Assembly (NCBI GenBank): GCA_032209605.1
Contig: JASFXZ010000016.1
Location: 2,666,001 to 2,730,000, forward strand
Direction of reading: 5' to 3'
Length of the DNA: 64,000 nucleotides
Source of the DNA: Mactromeris polynyma
Lineage: Eukaryota > Mollusca > Bivalvia > Venerida > Mactridae
Below, piece after piece: positions 38,301-53,300 of this stretch. Position 1 is the first letter of the stretch. Each line of letters begins with the position of its first letter. The notes below the pieces were generated by a model. The model was not told where the DNA came from. It saw only the letters and a program-made list of their open reading frames with translations, and searched no databases. The translations under genes were made by a program, and so were the position numbers.

Positions 38301-41300
38301 AGATTAATGTTATGAACAAATTTTTAAGATTTGAATAGGTCATAACACTCTTGGTTGTTTTGTGAGTATTAACTCGACAAGTGAATCAACGCGTAGAGAG
38401 AAATCTACGAAGTTTACCTGTGTGCCTCAGCAGGTTCATAACCTAATGTAATTACTTTGAGGAGATAAAACAAATCTGTTATATCCTGAAAGTAGCTCAA
38501 ATAAATGACATAACAACTGAATACAATTGTCCCGACAAATTAACTATAACCAGCTGTTATTGATCTTTGTGCTTTCATGCAAGCATGCACACACACCAAG
38601 ACACAGCATCATAAAATCAGACTTAATTATATTTCATGCGAGAGAACATATTTTGCTAACTGAAAGTACATTATAAAGATAAGAATGGTCTGACGTTTAG
38701 ACATAGTATATCAAAATAAATTTATTTTGGCATATAAACCGTAAACACAGCTTTCAGTCGAAATGTAGATTAGACATGCTGCGTTACAGAATACACTATT
38801 TTAACTACAAATCTGTCTCTGATACCCTTAGTTGTGTAAGATATAGCCATCAGAAATGTAGTTGGTAGCAGTTAACAATATTATATGCTAGGGACATGCA
38901 ATGAGGCGTATCAATCATTAAAGAAAACAAGGTACGAAACGCCTCAAGCAGACAAAGCAGCTGTGTTTCATTGGACCTAGTAGCGCACCAATGAAGCTAC
39001 TCAAGTCTTAATTCATATTTTCCTGTACCGAAGACTTAAAGCCAGACTAGTAAATTCAAATGTACATCCAAGTATGCCAGACGAGTCAACGACATCACTC
39101 ACCTCAGAGTTACCCGTAGAAAGAAAACTGATAAGTACTCCTAACTAGCCTTGAAAGAAACCATTCATCAATGGATAGGAAAAAGATAAAATCATTATGA
39201 TCCTGGTGTGTGTAATTTATTTCATCGGACACCTAATGCTTCATATTGTTAGTTGAACGGATCTTAATGGTTTCCACAGGGTTCTTATATCGTCTACCAC
39301 ATCTTGTTAACGCTCTTGTTTCTTAATAGAGATATTCTTTGGTATTGAGTTCGTTTACAATGGTATTTTAGACATATGGACTGCGAACAGCCAGTGGCAA
39401 AACACCATTATGGGGTTGACCCCGATTTAAAGGTGCAGCCAACCTAATACATCTTTTACAATCACCCAAAAAAACGAACATACAAAAACAGGTTTGTACC
39501 AAGCTGACATTCCCTGGATAAATATATGTTCCTTTTACACCAATTACATTCAACACGAAAATCATACAGTTCTATCAAACTAATAATGGAATACAAGATT
39601 CTACTTCGATAGGGTTTATTTTTACAGCGTTTTCTTATCTATAAAGGTACCGAGTTACAATTAAATCCATAGCTGGTGAGGTATGCTAATTCGATTTGCA
39701 AAGATAGAAATCACCTCGGGACGGTTGCAGCACCTGTGAGGGTAACAGAAGCGAATAAGTTTAAACCAACCGTGAAAACGATTGGTTCCAAGATAACTAC
39801 AACCATTTCATGAAATACAGAAAGAAATGTTTACTAAACCAACATTCTTGCTGTTAGATGAATATTGCGCAAAGTCTTCTGCGTCAGTCTATTCAATCAA
39901 ATACCAATTATTCTCCAACTGTAAAACAAATTGTAATACGTTCTGATCCGACGGGTTTTGTTTAAAAACTTCCCGTTTATATCGCCATTTATTTTAGAAT
40001 TTCTTTCACGATATTATTGCACCGAATGTACTCAAAACAATGCAATGTGTGTTATTTTATATAATGTGATATGAATCATATATGTTGAGTGGGCAAAACA
40101 TGTTCTGACACTTTGAAGTATTTACCTTTTACATAACTTATGCATTATTTTCATTCGGTTAATATCTTTCGATTGCAATACATCGCATGTACAATTGTCC
40201 GTCTGAGTATTTATACTGACAGCAACAAAGCATTGGTGTCATTGTTTGTGGAAGTTTCTATGCGTGTGTCATTGTTGTGCAGTCCAGTGTTGTTCCCCAA
40301 ACACCTTTCTAGACTTGGTAACATTCTCATTTCCATTGCTTTTCGTAACCAACGGGTCTGTATAAAGAGGCGTTGTTCATGTTGTTATATGTGGCCTCCC
40401 CTTAGGCTTTCTCAGTTCTGTCCGTGAATGTATCATTGCAAATTACTAACTAATAGGACGAATTGAATAAGATCTTTTCATTAACTCCAATTGCGAATAA
40501 ACTCTAATTTTATTCCCTGTAATGTGGCTAATAACATCGCATCACGCTCTGCGCACGTGGAAAGCGATATGAGTTTGTTGAAACGGAAATCAGCGGTAAT
40601 AACAGACAACACCTGGTTGTTCATTGTAGTCAGAAAAAAATTACAAGCCGCAACATAAAAACGTGTTCGGAAAATGCAATTGACTGCCACATATGCTTGC
40701 TCGTGTAATACCGACATAGGATAGCCTCCTTCATAAAGTAGGTACCTACAATCGATCATAATGACAAAACCTTTATTCAGGAATGAAACAAACCTAGCTG
40801 ACTCCAGTTGGTAGTTATTCAAATACCAGAATCATAAGTTCACCTTTCATATATCAATTAAACACAATTTTATTTTATGCGCAACGGAAGCACTGGTGAA
40901 GGTACTTGATTAAAAAGAAGATATAGAAAAGGATTTTTACAACGATTGATGAATAAATAATACGTGCAATAAAAATGAAACCAGACGAAATTTCTATACA
41001 ACAAAAAAGCCAACAAGTTTTTGCTAGTCTGTCAGAAGCTGTGGAGCGTTACATTCCTTATAGTTCCTGATACAATTATTGAATGAGTATTCCATTTTTC
41101 AAACATTTCGCATAATGAACATGCATAATTCTAATTTTGAGTTATGGCTAGGGACCAAAAGTTGTAATGAATGCAATTTCATATCTCATTTGTAATCTAA
41201 TTCACTGTTAAATGTTTGCAAAAACATGTATGGAAAAATAAATGCAGTTTCATGTAAACACTTTGGTATTATAAGTTTGTTTGTTTATTGGCTTTAAGCA

Positions 41301-44300
41301 GTTGTACATGGCGGTCAGTTGAAATAACCAGTTTTCCTTGAATTAATTTCCAACCGATATTAACCTGACCTTCCGCAAACAGCTGAAAACTTCTCAACAT
41401 GAATCAGAAATGGAGAACAATTGACCGTAGGCGAATATCACGGAGGGTCGGGAATCGACCCCGTACCTGCCAGTTGATAGCCCAATGCTATACCATCTGA
41501 CCTAGGTGGTGGGGTTTACTGGACACATTTGATAAAACAACGCCCTGTAATTCCACTTACGAATTTGAATAAATTTTAAATAAATCTGAATGTCCCCGTA
41601 CCACATACTTGGTTGACTTAAGAAGTAGTTTATGCTTGTTAAGGATAGTGCGATTTGTTGCATGTCCACATTAAAACCAGTCATAACCACAAATTGCTGG
41701 GTGTACATGAGGAAACACTTATGGAAACATTGCAACATCGTACTTAAATTTAAATTACCTTCATGTAATTATATTTTATGACTGACACGTTATTCCCCAT
41801 AAGTTTCAACAGCCATTGTCTCGCCAAGGTATGTAGATTTTATTTCTTTACGTCTTCATAATTTCAAGATTGTGTTGTTTATTTGTCACTGAACGTTTCA
41901 AAGCCTTATTCCTTTCTTCACCAATCATTTATATTTGTGTCTTGTGTTCCTATTACTTTTGTAATCGTCGTCATGTGTGTATATTTTTCATGACTTCTTC
42001 AACTTTTTGGGATTGCTGTTCGCTTTGTTTTTGACTTTTCCTGTTCGACTTCTCCATTCAGTTTTTGTTTGCAGCATGTTATAAATCTAACATGAGTTGT
42101 CATTTTTATTGACTATATTTCATGAATTTTATAAAAACGACAAAAAAACGAGGATTGGCCGAGTTTTATAGGTTTTAGATGACAAGTTTAATAAATATAG
42201 ATTTAACAATGTCAACATCATTTGAGCGCATCTCCGTCATGCTTGTTTTGTTGTTTGTTTGTCGCGTACGTTAGTTGTTATTTCACTAGTGAATTATTGA
42301 TAATAATACATCGGTGTTTTTAACACTTTACACCGTATGCTATGTTAAGTATTATTTATCATTATTTCCAGTTTACTTTCATTTTGTGTATAGAACAATC
42401 ATATACTCATTACATGTGGAAGTAATCATTCTTTAGGAACACCCAATCTTTGCTAATAATTTCTGTATTATAATTCACATTGTTTATATTAACAAGAAAT
42501 AACTTCAGACCGGGATTTATGAGTCTTTGTCTGTAATATTGCAAAACCTATATCAATATAAGTGTGTTTATTTGATTTCTGCACCATTAAGAACACATGT
42601 TTTATATGGTATGCGTATGTGATAAGCGCATTGCTAAACACATAATTATTAAACTAAAATTGGAAATGGGATATTAACGAACAATGACAAAAATCCTCAT
42701 TGGCTGGGTTGTTCTTATAGTAATTGAATTTTCTTGTTTCGCAGTCGCAAAATCGTAAATGATCACAAACATCAACGAACGAGCGCACATTGCAACAAAC
42801 TCTGAGAATATAAAATTTGAAGACAATATTGTGGGATGATTCAGATGATACCATAATTAGTAAAGGTGAGAAAGGGTAGTAAATGGAAAGTCATATTTAC
42901 AAAACAGGATCTCCCCACAGACACTTTAAAGGAACGGAACGAAATGAAAACTAAGGAATGAATATAAAATAACACAATATAGCATGAGACATATGAAGCA
43001 ACAGTGGCTATCACAAATATCAAATATAATGGGAAACCAATTAACTCAAGAACAAGTCAAGGGATAAAGTAAACCTGATAAATGCATTCCACGGAATGCC
43101 AAATTCACAAAGTAGGACCTACCTAAAACATACAAAACACACCACAATTAAAAGCGAGAGAGTAGCACGAGACATGGAGATCACAAGAAGTAGAACATAA
43201 TGAATCAACAAGGATTACACGCATACAAACATATTAAGAGTACAGCGGCAAAGAGAAGTAATATCAATCTTCATATTAACGACAGCTGTTGGTAGTACAC
43301 TTTCAATTTATCGTGGAGACAAATAACAACAGACACACGACGATCAACACGATCTTTTCAATCGTTTCAACCATAGGCACGTTCCCTGTTTATATGGCTT
43401 CATTGTGCAAGTAGTAAACTCATGATACCATTATGTACTTCAAGGCAATAAATAAATGTTACCATCAAAGGAATCACGAGGACGATAGCAATATAAAACT
43501 ACTACAAAAAGAATATAATGTCATAACATAAGCAATTTATATAGGACGAGCACCAGAACACGATGCATGTCATTAAATTCGTGTTTAAGGTACTCTAAAA
43601 TACTTGTATCAGCTATAAAAATGCCTTAAAATGTGTTTGTCATTTTTATAATTGGAATTATATCATAAATACATTTGTATTCCCTTTTTATGGTACTGAA
43701 CTATTATTACATTTAACTGAAATATGTAATCAAGCGACCGTTTCACGTTTTAATGATTGCCTTGCAGACCAACTGGAATTTGTCTAAACACCACAATATG
43801 ATCGTTCATGAGTATTCAGTATTTGCAAAAAGCAATCTTGTATGTGTGGCTCTAGTTCCACTAACCTTTTGTTAACCGTATTGCTATCAAAATATGGGTT
43901 ATCATAGTAATATCTCCATTATGGAGCATCAGGCGAAATCAAACATTGGAATTATCCTCCCAAAAGTTTTTTTAATTTGATATATTTCTTAGCGGAACAA
44001 TTTTATATTTCGTTTTATCATTCCACAATTTACATTTGATACATTTGTTCCGTTATTAAGTCAATGTACGATGGTTTCATTTGACAGCTTTAAGTGGTGC
44101 TCTCAAGGAGCATTGGTATACAACAACAGTTAAACTGGTTGAATCGTTTGTTCATTTGTATCAAACATATTTGCATTCGATGACGGAACAGTATGGAAAC
44201 TTAATAGCAGTTTGTTTGAACTGACATGCTAATTTTTTTCGTATAATAACTACAGACCTACACGCACGATCTGTTCAACAGCACAGAGCAGCAAGCAGGC

Positions 44301-47300
44301 TTTTCCCATGTAAACCAAATACTTGTTCTCCCATAGGAGCACACTCGTGCATTTCTGTTACTCAGTTTCGTTGATGTCAGTGAGATAAAACATGCAATTA
44401 ATCAACACAAGGTGATACTCTTTCTATAACTCGTTTATAATTCGTACGCTCATACATCTGCGGAGAAATGATGTTTCATTGCCGAACTATCTACACAATG
44501 AGGTAAGTAAATCATTACAAAGGCGTTGACTGTAGAACACACTTGAATGAATGTGTCACTTCAAAATATTGCTGAGATTCTGAAACCTGCGGTAATGGTT
44601 TGCACGAATCAGTGCATGGGTATAGACAACTGCTATAGATACCAACCATCGTTTGGTTTGATCAACTAAATCATCCTGAAAGAATTGTGTAGATTTTTGT
44701 ATCAACTGAATGTATTAATAAGCGAATGATCTTCAATGTAATATGTTTTACAATTTAACAAAAAATCCCGAACACCGGAAACAATGGTATAAACTGAACT
44801 TTATTAAATAATAATAATTTTATTTATGATCTGTTGTCTAAGAGAAGTACTAACACATGTAAGTATTCAAAATTACTGTCACCATATTAAGAAACTGACA
44901 TGACAGCTGCATTGAATGAATAATAAAATGTCTGTATAAACAACAAACCAATCAAATCCGCTATAAGTCAAATGAAAATGATAAAGTATGTATATTTTAT
45001 ATACCCGACGCTTTACGATTAATATATCAACATTAAGTGTGTGATGTGAAAACGATATTTATTTTAATTGGTAGACATGTGTACGGTAATTACGAGAATT
45101 TGACATTGATGTTGCATTTTCGTGCATTTACAATTGGTATTCTTAACCATAATGTAACTTTAATATTTCTGCAAGCATTTTGGACCATACACCGTGTACG
45201 GATATTTCCAGCAAAAACAGAAGTACATCATCGACTGCCATGTGTATAGTTGGGGCATGATGACCGAAAGTAGCGGTATTAAACCCAAGGGAATGCTTGA
45301 ACGCGGAGAAATTATGCTTTAGTTCAACAAGCCACCCCGTGGACTTCAATAATTTGGCAAAAACAAACATTTTCCCCGTATATCTTTCAACATTGAACCT
45401 ATTTTGTATGATGTGATCGTGCGTTGTGACCTATATGATGCTCTAGAAATTGTTTCAGAAAAACATTAACATCAGTATATTAGCAGATGGTTAGATGATA
45501 TCAATGATTGACGGGCCTGTATGGTTGAGTAAATGCTCACAACTTTTCTCAATCGTTAGTTTAGCAATTAACCATTTTACTAATGACCCGTACACATCAT
45601 TCTCTGTTACAACTTAGAATTCATTCACCAGTTTGGCCTTCTATTTACTCTGTCATTCATATGTGACAAGATGTATGTGAGTGCGGTGCAGCGGCCAAAC
45701 ATTTTAACAAATTTGCAAACACATGCTCAAGAAGGCACCTATGCCAGATTTGAGCGACGCAACAACACTTAACATTGCATTATACTTACGATGTTATGGC
45801 TGGTGATAAATGCGCTGTTGCATGATTCTCTTCTCAAATTGTCTTAGATCATAGTGAAACAAATAGCAGCATTTTTACAACATTTCTTCTTCAGGAAAGA
45901 TATATATATCATATTGAAATACTATTGTTCAAGAAATTGGATTTGAACCCTGACTGAATGTATTACGAACTTCACATATTACGTTATTATAGTGATGAAA
46001 TAAATTCCTAAAATATCTGTGGTTTGGTCTTTCGTCCTTTGTCTGAAAACAACCCTCCGGTATAAGCCACTATTGTTTCAACATAAGTGCATCCATCCTT
46101 GATCTAGTAACATGCACATTTTATCTAAGTACACTTATGTAGCAATTTTGAAATCGGAAACTTATTACGGTTAGAGTAGTCTATTTAATCATTCTAAACT
46201 GTTTCAAAGGCTATTCATTAAGATACCGTTCTCACATAAAACGTCTTATGAAGATAAGACAAGAAAAGTTCTTTCAATTTTTATTAATTTGAACCTTCTG
46301 AAGTGTTTCCCTGCAAATTTAGTAACATAACCTGGAAAATACAGTGTTTCCCTTGTTCGCTTAGAGATGGAATTTATATGAACAGTAAATCATGTAAAAC
46401 TCTGTAATGCCTGCAAGAATCTTCGAAATGTTTGCTTAGAGCTGAAGAGTAACTGTGTCAGTATAATGTAAGAAGATTTTTTAAACAGAACCCTCTCGTG
46501 CTTTTTGATGAATTGTAACAGACAAAAATTGACTACACAAGACTACTACTATAGTTAGATCACAGATTTTGTTATTAGTTTTATGGAATAATTGAAATTC
46601 AATGCACTTCAGTCGTACGAACAATTTATCATAGAGGGTCATTGAAATACTTAAGTTTATTGCATATTATGAGTATGCATCGTAATTCTTTGCTGGTGAT
46701 ACAATATAGAACTGGTATAATTACTCTAGGCATTATGTTTTGTTGTATGGCATTTGAAAATACTGCCTGAAAGATTCACAAGTTTGTCTTATTGACATGT
46801 AACAAGGTCCGAATGTCACAAAAGATCGCAATTTCGATCTGTCTCGATCTCATTTTGTTAAGAGCTGATATTTTGAATGGTAGAATACGTGGATGTCTAC
46901 ATTAGAAATACATTGTAAGTACACTTACTTATACCAATACTAATGACGGGGCCATTTAATGCATGATTTTAGTTACAAAGAAATTAAATACCAGATGTTT
47001 GAGAAGAGAAAACGCTCAGTTTGAAACGGTTTGAGAAATAGGGTCAAGAAAAGCATCCAACTTGGTACTCACAAGGCTAGTAAAGCAACATATGAAATTG
47101 TTGTATCTCGTCAGTTTTTATAACGGTAATAGTAAAAGAATATGGAAGTCTGTTCAAGTTGCCTGTTCTCTCTAGTCAGTTTTATTTTGTATCGCTCTCA
47201 ATGAATCCCTTTGACCACTACACTCTGACTTGTTTCTTTTAATTTCTTATCTACACACCCCCCCCCCACCCCCGTTCTTGTGTTCTCTCGCACCGTAAAA

Positions 47301-50300
47301 ATATGTACAGGGATGTCGTGTTATGTTTTTTTTCGCCAGCACGGCTCTTTTTATCGTCTATCTAGGGCGGTTTCACAAGTTTATCGTTCGCAATGAAGAG
47401 CTGATCAAAATCTACATCTAGGAACAGTTCACCTTTTTATAGTAAACTATTACGGACTATGGACACACTATTATGATTAAATCCTGGGTTTTTCAAGTAG
47501 ATCTAATTAAGTTGACCAATTTAGTTTCAAGTACTGACTACTTACTTTTTGTTTCTCATCTCATGATTCACTGTGTGACATTATAGGCTTTGATATCATA
47601 AATTATTTCATCAGACATATCGGTTATCGAAGAGAAGCTGACGCCCTTGAAACAGTTTGATCATATCAGACAGTTCTAAGGCTCTGGATAGAATATGAAT
47701 GTTGTCATGGTGAAGATGGAAGTGTGTTAGTGGGAGAGACGGGGAGTAATTTCAGCGAGTAATATTCCTAGACAAGTGGTACTCAGCTGTGGAAACTTTC
47801 ATTTGATTCCCACAAAAATGTATATAATGAGTCTCTGTACCGTCTCAGCGAATACCTGAATGAGTTTTTATATCATGCGAACTCACAGTAAGTAAATAAT
47901 CGGGATTTATACCCAACGGAAGATACAGGTTATGTATATAATGAACGTAATGTGTTTTTGCATACTGCATTAATGTATTAAGTCAGAAAACACTGTAATC
48001 TTACAGTAACACATATAACACGATGTATAGCTCAATGTAATGTGAATTTATAACAAATAGGATTGCTACAGTACAAAAAACCTATAATTCAGTAAGTTAT
48101 CAATAGCGACAGCACCTAAAAATGTTATCTTTTCTATCTCATTAATCGCACAATATTTTACATTTTTATAAGTCTGCATTTATTTTTTTGAGACAGCAGA
48201 CTATGATATAAGTCGCAAGTACTGTTGTTACGTACTCTTGCACTAACTCTTACAGTTAAACACTGTATTAAACACAGTTGGAGAAAATGCATCTTGTCTT
48301 AGTATTGTCCTACTCAAAATGCCAGACGGCTGTAGATGGAAAAGAATGTGAAATAAAATTCAAATAACAATTGGACGAACATTGTGAGCACGAAAGACCG
48401 ATGGTAGTGCTTTCTATATGTATAATGTTATATTCTAATATCCGAAATCTTGGTGGCTCTCGATTCCATTGTTCTCATGATCTCTCCATTTTGTTTGAAA
48501 CCGCAAATACATGAACAGTGAATTGTGATGTTAATGACTTAATTTATCACTTTTAACAAAACAAGAAGATATGTAAAATATAAACCATATCAAACAAATA
48601 GTGACGCTGACTGATATTCATGTTAGATAGAGGACTAAGTCACCGCTGTCTGAACACCACATACACGACGTAATGGTTCGATCAATATGTGCCAATCCTA
48701 TAATGAAAACATCATGAAGCTGTCTGGTATAACAACATGATAATTACTGAAAACACTGACTTCAAATCATGTTTTAAACTCATTAAATAGTTGTTAATTC
48801 GTTTAAGTCAGTGAAGGCATCCTAATGCTAGCGAATGCACTTCTTTCACTAATGATAATGGGAAGGTAACTATGGTTATTGGCAATAAACCGAACCATGT
48901 GTTTCACCTACCATAACTTTCTCACCTTTAGTTTCAACGAATCCATTTGAAAGTAGTAAATATTTATAGAAATTCTCTTTTGCCACTAAGAGAATAAAAC
49001 ATTATGTTTAAAACGGCAAAGTCAGTTTTTACCCACTTCTTTTTTTCAACGAAACGAACATAAACAAACATTTCTCTCTGCAATACTCATAGGCGAATGA
49101 AGGCGATGAGTTTGATCCGGCGACTCCTTGAAAATTTGTCAAGTGTGTGCTTTTCCAATGACATTGAAATATAAAACTTATAAATATCTTATTGCACAAG
49201 CACAAGCATGAACTCAACATCATTATCAAAAATACGAAACTAACAAATTACGTATTCCAAATTGATGCATCACTAGTATCAGTTACAACGCAGGACAAAC
49301 TTTTCCGAACCCAAAAACCCTGGAACCACGTATCGCAATCGCACCATACTTTCTAGAGTAATAATTTAAATGAGAGTTGTACATCAGCCAATCAGTGAAA
49401 GCTGGAAAGCAAAAGGTTAGAAATTCCGTGTCTGACTAGTGAAAACATTAGTGGTAGCTCTAGGAGGCGGCGGTCATTAGTTGAACCATCAACCAAATGT
49501 ACATATTGGACATTCTTCACATGGTTACAATAGCTAAGATTTTTTACATATTCTCCACATTTGTTTGTTAGCTAATGTTAAGTATGATGTATTTTTGAGA
49601 AGCACATTCATGACATTCGTTTGGTACAAATAACTCTAGAAATTATAACGATAAATCAAAGGAAGAATACGTAACATTTTTCTCTCACTTTCGGGACAAA
49701 AGCCATTTTATCTATGACCTTGTATACTGACAAAAACAGACAGATTGAGATGATGGAGAACGCTTCTGTAGTCATGATAAAACTGTGTATAGTGTATATC
49801 GATTACGTATGTTTATATAGTTTAGGGGCCAGTAGAAGTGCCTTTCCTGACATTGTCAGTTTTCTCTAACTAGACCCGCATGTCATTTTGTAAGCCCAGA
49901 ACATCACACATTCTGCTAGAATCCCCCCAACACACTGGACGCATAGCTGAAACATCCGTAAACCAAGACTGAATGTTGAGAAAGCTAGAAACAAAACTAT
50001 GTCAATATCTAGGCCAAACCAAAGCTTGTCATCTTTCCAACATTTTTCTATCATCCAAGAAATTCTTGGAATTTTGATTCATTTCTAATGGATAATCAGG
50101 GACTTGAAATTGTTTTCTTCACTTTGATATCGTTTTAAAAGCCTAACTGATAAACCCAGTGTGGTGTTTCGTGTTATTTAATGACATATTAATTTGTCTC
50201 TATCAGATGTAATGAAATATATCTCAACACGTGATAACCTGATGACAGAAGGCGATGCAAGGATGGTATAGGTGAGGGCATAAGAGATGTTGTGAATACT

Positions 50301-53300
50301 GTCACTGCCTAATATAATATTAATGAACTATGCTGAAAGAAGGCAAGATTTGTGTAGTACATTCGTGAATGTTTTTCAGAATGTTGATGTGTATGACGAT
50401 AGTGTTAAGCTAGATTAAATGAACATCAAAGAGTCGCTGTTCGTTTAAGATAAACTCTGTAAAGTTTCCACAAACAACGAATCTGATTAATGACAAGCTT
50501 TCTGACGGTTGTGCATTTACAAATTTAGTCATGGTTTATTTCGTTGGCACTTATAACGGTAATAACTATGTATTAGGGTAATGCAAGTATGTAGGCTTTG
50601 ACAATGTCCTTACAATGATAAAGGCGAGTGCAGTGCATTACGGTTTTTGGATTTTATAGCATGATTTCGGTATTTCAGCGAAGATAACTGTGTTAATATA
50701 ACTTCTATTGACAAAGCTTGCAGGAAACATACATTATATGCACAATTTGTGTAAACTGCACGTTAATGTGGCATATTGTGCAAATATACAAACGGTATTT
50801 ACAAAGTGCATACGAATAATTTATTAATACCACATGACGTATGCTCTCTAATCCAACGGGCTTAAGTTATATGCCTCAGCCATGAACACATGCATTCTGT
50901 AAATTATAGAGAATAGAAGACGATAAGGAAAATAATTTATCATACAGCGATGTAAAGTTGTTCAATTAAACAAAATAATAGATTCTAGTTTTAAAAATTA
51001 ACTTATTTCTCACAATCTGCTGTGTCCGCACGACAAGTAGACTAGTGCAAACGCATTACTACTTGGAATACCGTACTGCTCCGTGCCCTAAGATATTTGC
51101 CACATGCCTATATATTATCGTTTCATCAAAACGAAACAAACAATGAACAGAAACAAGAAATATTTTGAAAAAAGATGGGCGGCGCAATTTGAAGCAAGCA
51201 CATTTTTTGCAATCTAACGGTCAAGAAGAAGTTGACTTTGGTAATGGAAAATGGATTTTGGTAAATTCGCCGAAATTCTTTGATTTTCGGTAAGGTAACA
51301 TACCTCATATCGAAAGGTTAACCAATCCCCGGTTGAAGAGAAGTTGGTTAAGTGGTAAACGTAAGATTTGATTGGTTTACACAACACTGATATGCAAATA
51401 TCAAAGTCATGTTAGTACGGCGCCGCGCCGAAAGATTTTGTGACAATATTCTGAAATTCAAGAATGATTGAAGTACGAATAACCGCAGTTATTTGAGAGG
51501 TTTATAGTCCAATCATTGACTTAATAATTTCATTAAGAATGCGTATAAACTTAAAATATTTTAGTTGAAAAACTCATTTTCTAGATTTCCATTTTCCTTC
51601 GTACCACTTGAATTCGACCTTCGTTGTACCTGCAGCTGCCACTCTTGAAATTAATTTGAAAAAATATACATTTGTAGTGTACGATATAACTTTTGTTCAT
51701 AAATAAAGAAATCAAAGTGTTACATTTTATGATAAAGGATCATAGTGCTCATTTCAAATACATGTACCTCGCATAGAAGACGCTAACTTATATTTATAAT
51801 GTGCATAAAGCTATGGTCTATGCGGCCCAGTGGTGGTCTTAGATCAGTCTGGAATCAACTTGTAATAATACGATTTGTCATTTTGGCCTATATTTCGGAA
51901 TACACAAGTCTGAGTTGTGAGTCAAGAATGTGCCACTAGTAGTAGAAAATGTTTCCCCGATAGATCAAACATGATGTATAACAAGTTTGGCCAAATGATA
52001 GGGACACTAATTCGTGTAAGTTATGTTTCATTTGCCTGTAGTTGTCAAGTGGTACTAGTGATATGTTCGTCTGAACGCCCTGCTTTCTGGCATACGAAAC
52101 TATGGCATTCCAAATTCTTTTTCTTTTAGTGCATATAAACAAATAGGACAACTAAAATGCGAGTATTTTGCGCAAAAGAAAAGGTTCAAACGTTTGTAGC
52201 ATTATTTTATTAGTTGTTATTCTGTGGTGTGTCCCTCCCTGTGAGCGCCTCCTCCATTTGCCTAGATAAGTTCGTGGATGTCGAATCTGTGAATGTGGCC
52301 TTCCCTGCCCCACATGTTTCACGTTTAAGTATGTGACAGATGTAGAAAGTAAACACAGGATAACAGCGGAGCAAACTGTGGCATATGTCCGATATTGTTT
52401 AATAAAAACATCAGCTCTAGCATAATACATACAATTTGAAACTACGTTTGTGTATATATGTAACTGTGATGTATATGGAACACAAATGAGCTTAAATTTA
52501 ACATGGCAATTCTTAGTACAGAGAAAGACCATGGCCGCAGACGACCAGACTAAAGAAATTAACATCACCGGCAAAATTAAAGTACAATTGAAGAGTATAC
52601 CCTGCATTATTGCCAGGAAAAAATAATGCTAGATGTCATTGACACCTACTCCACAGATCTAAATGTTAATACATGTATATGCAACCTTTACTTTGTGTTT
52701 AGGCCGGATGCCTTATATTGCGCAATTAACTTTGATACTTTGGACGCTCTTGCAATAAATATTCTAATAAGTAAAATTGATGTTAAACAGTTTTAAAAGT
52801 GCTTAGTGCACCCCGTGTGTATATTAACAGATATAAATGTAATGACCACAGTCTTGAAAGTTTTTGAATAATCCTCCTGTGTACAGTAAAATCTCACTTT
52901 AATACCACCTCTATAATAAGACCACCTCAATGTTAAGAACACAATTTTCAAGTCCATTTTCACTGTTTTGCTCTTTACCTCAATAAGAAGACCAGTTTCG
53001 AGAGTTACAATGGTGGTCTTATTTTTGATGATTTACTGTGTACGCAAACCCAAGTCTGATAATGAGGCACATTTCCCCCTCCCACCCCCCGTGTGGAAGC
53101 AAGTGGCATACTCGTACCATTCAGACGTACGTATATATGCACCAGTATACAAATATTATTGCAATATTGATCAAACTACATTTATAAATATTTGTTCGCA
53201 GTATATGTAGAGGTATATGTAGAGGTATATATGCAGACATGTATTCAGTCATCAAGGCAAACATGTTGCAAATTTTGGAATCCTTCCACATTAATAATAT

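Noticed and set aside
40481..40822. 113-codon minus-strand frame
   Set aside because: No recognisable motif, no splice context and no compositional contrast.
52152..52607. 151-codon minus-strand frame as a complete gene
   Set aside because: The first part reads as random hydrophobic text in AT-rich DNA. Only the 52,200-52,400 patch is noteworthy, and possibly in another frame.
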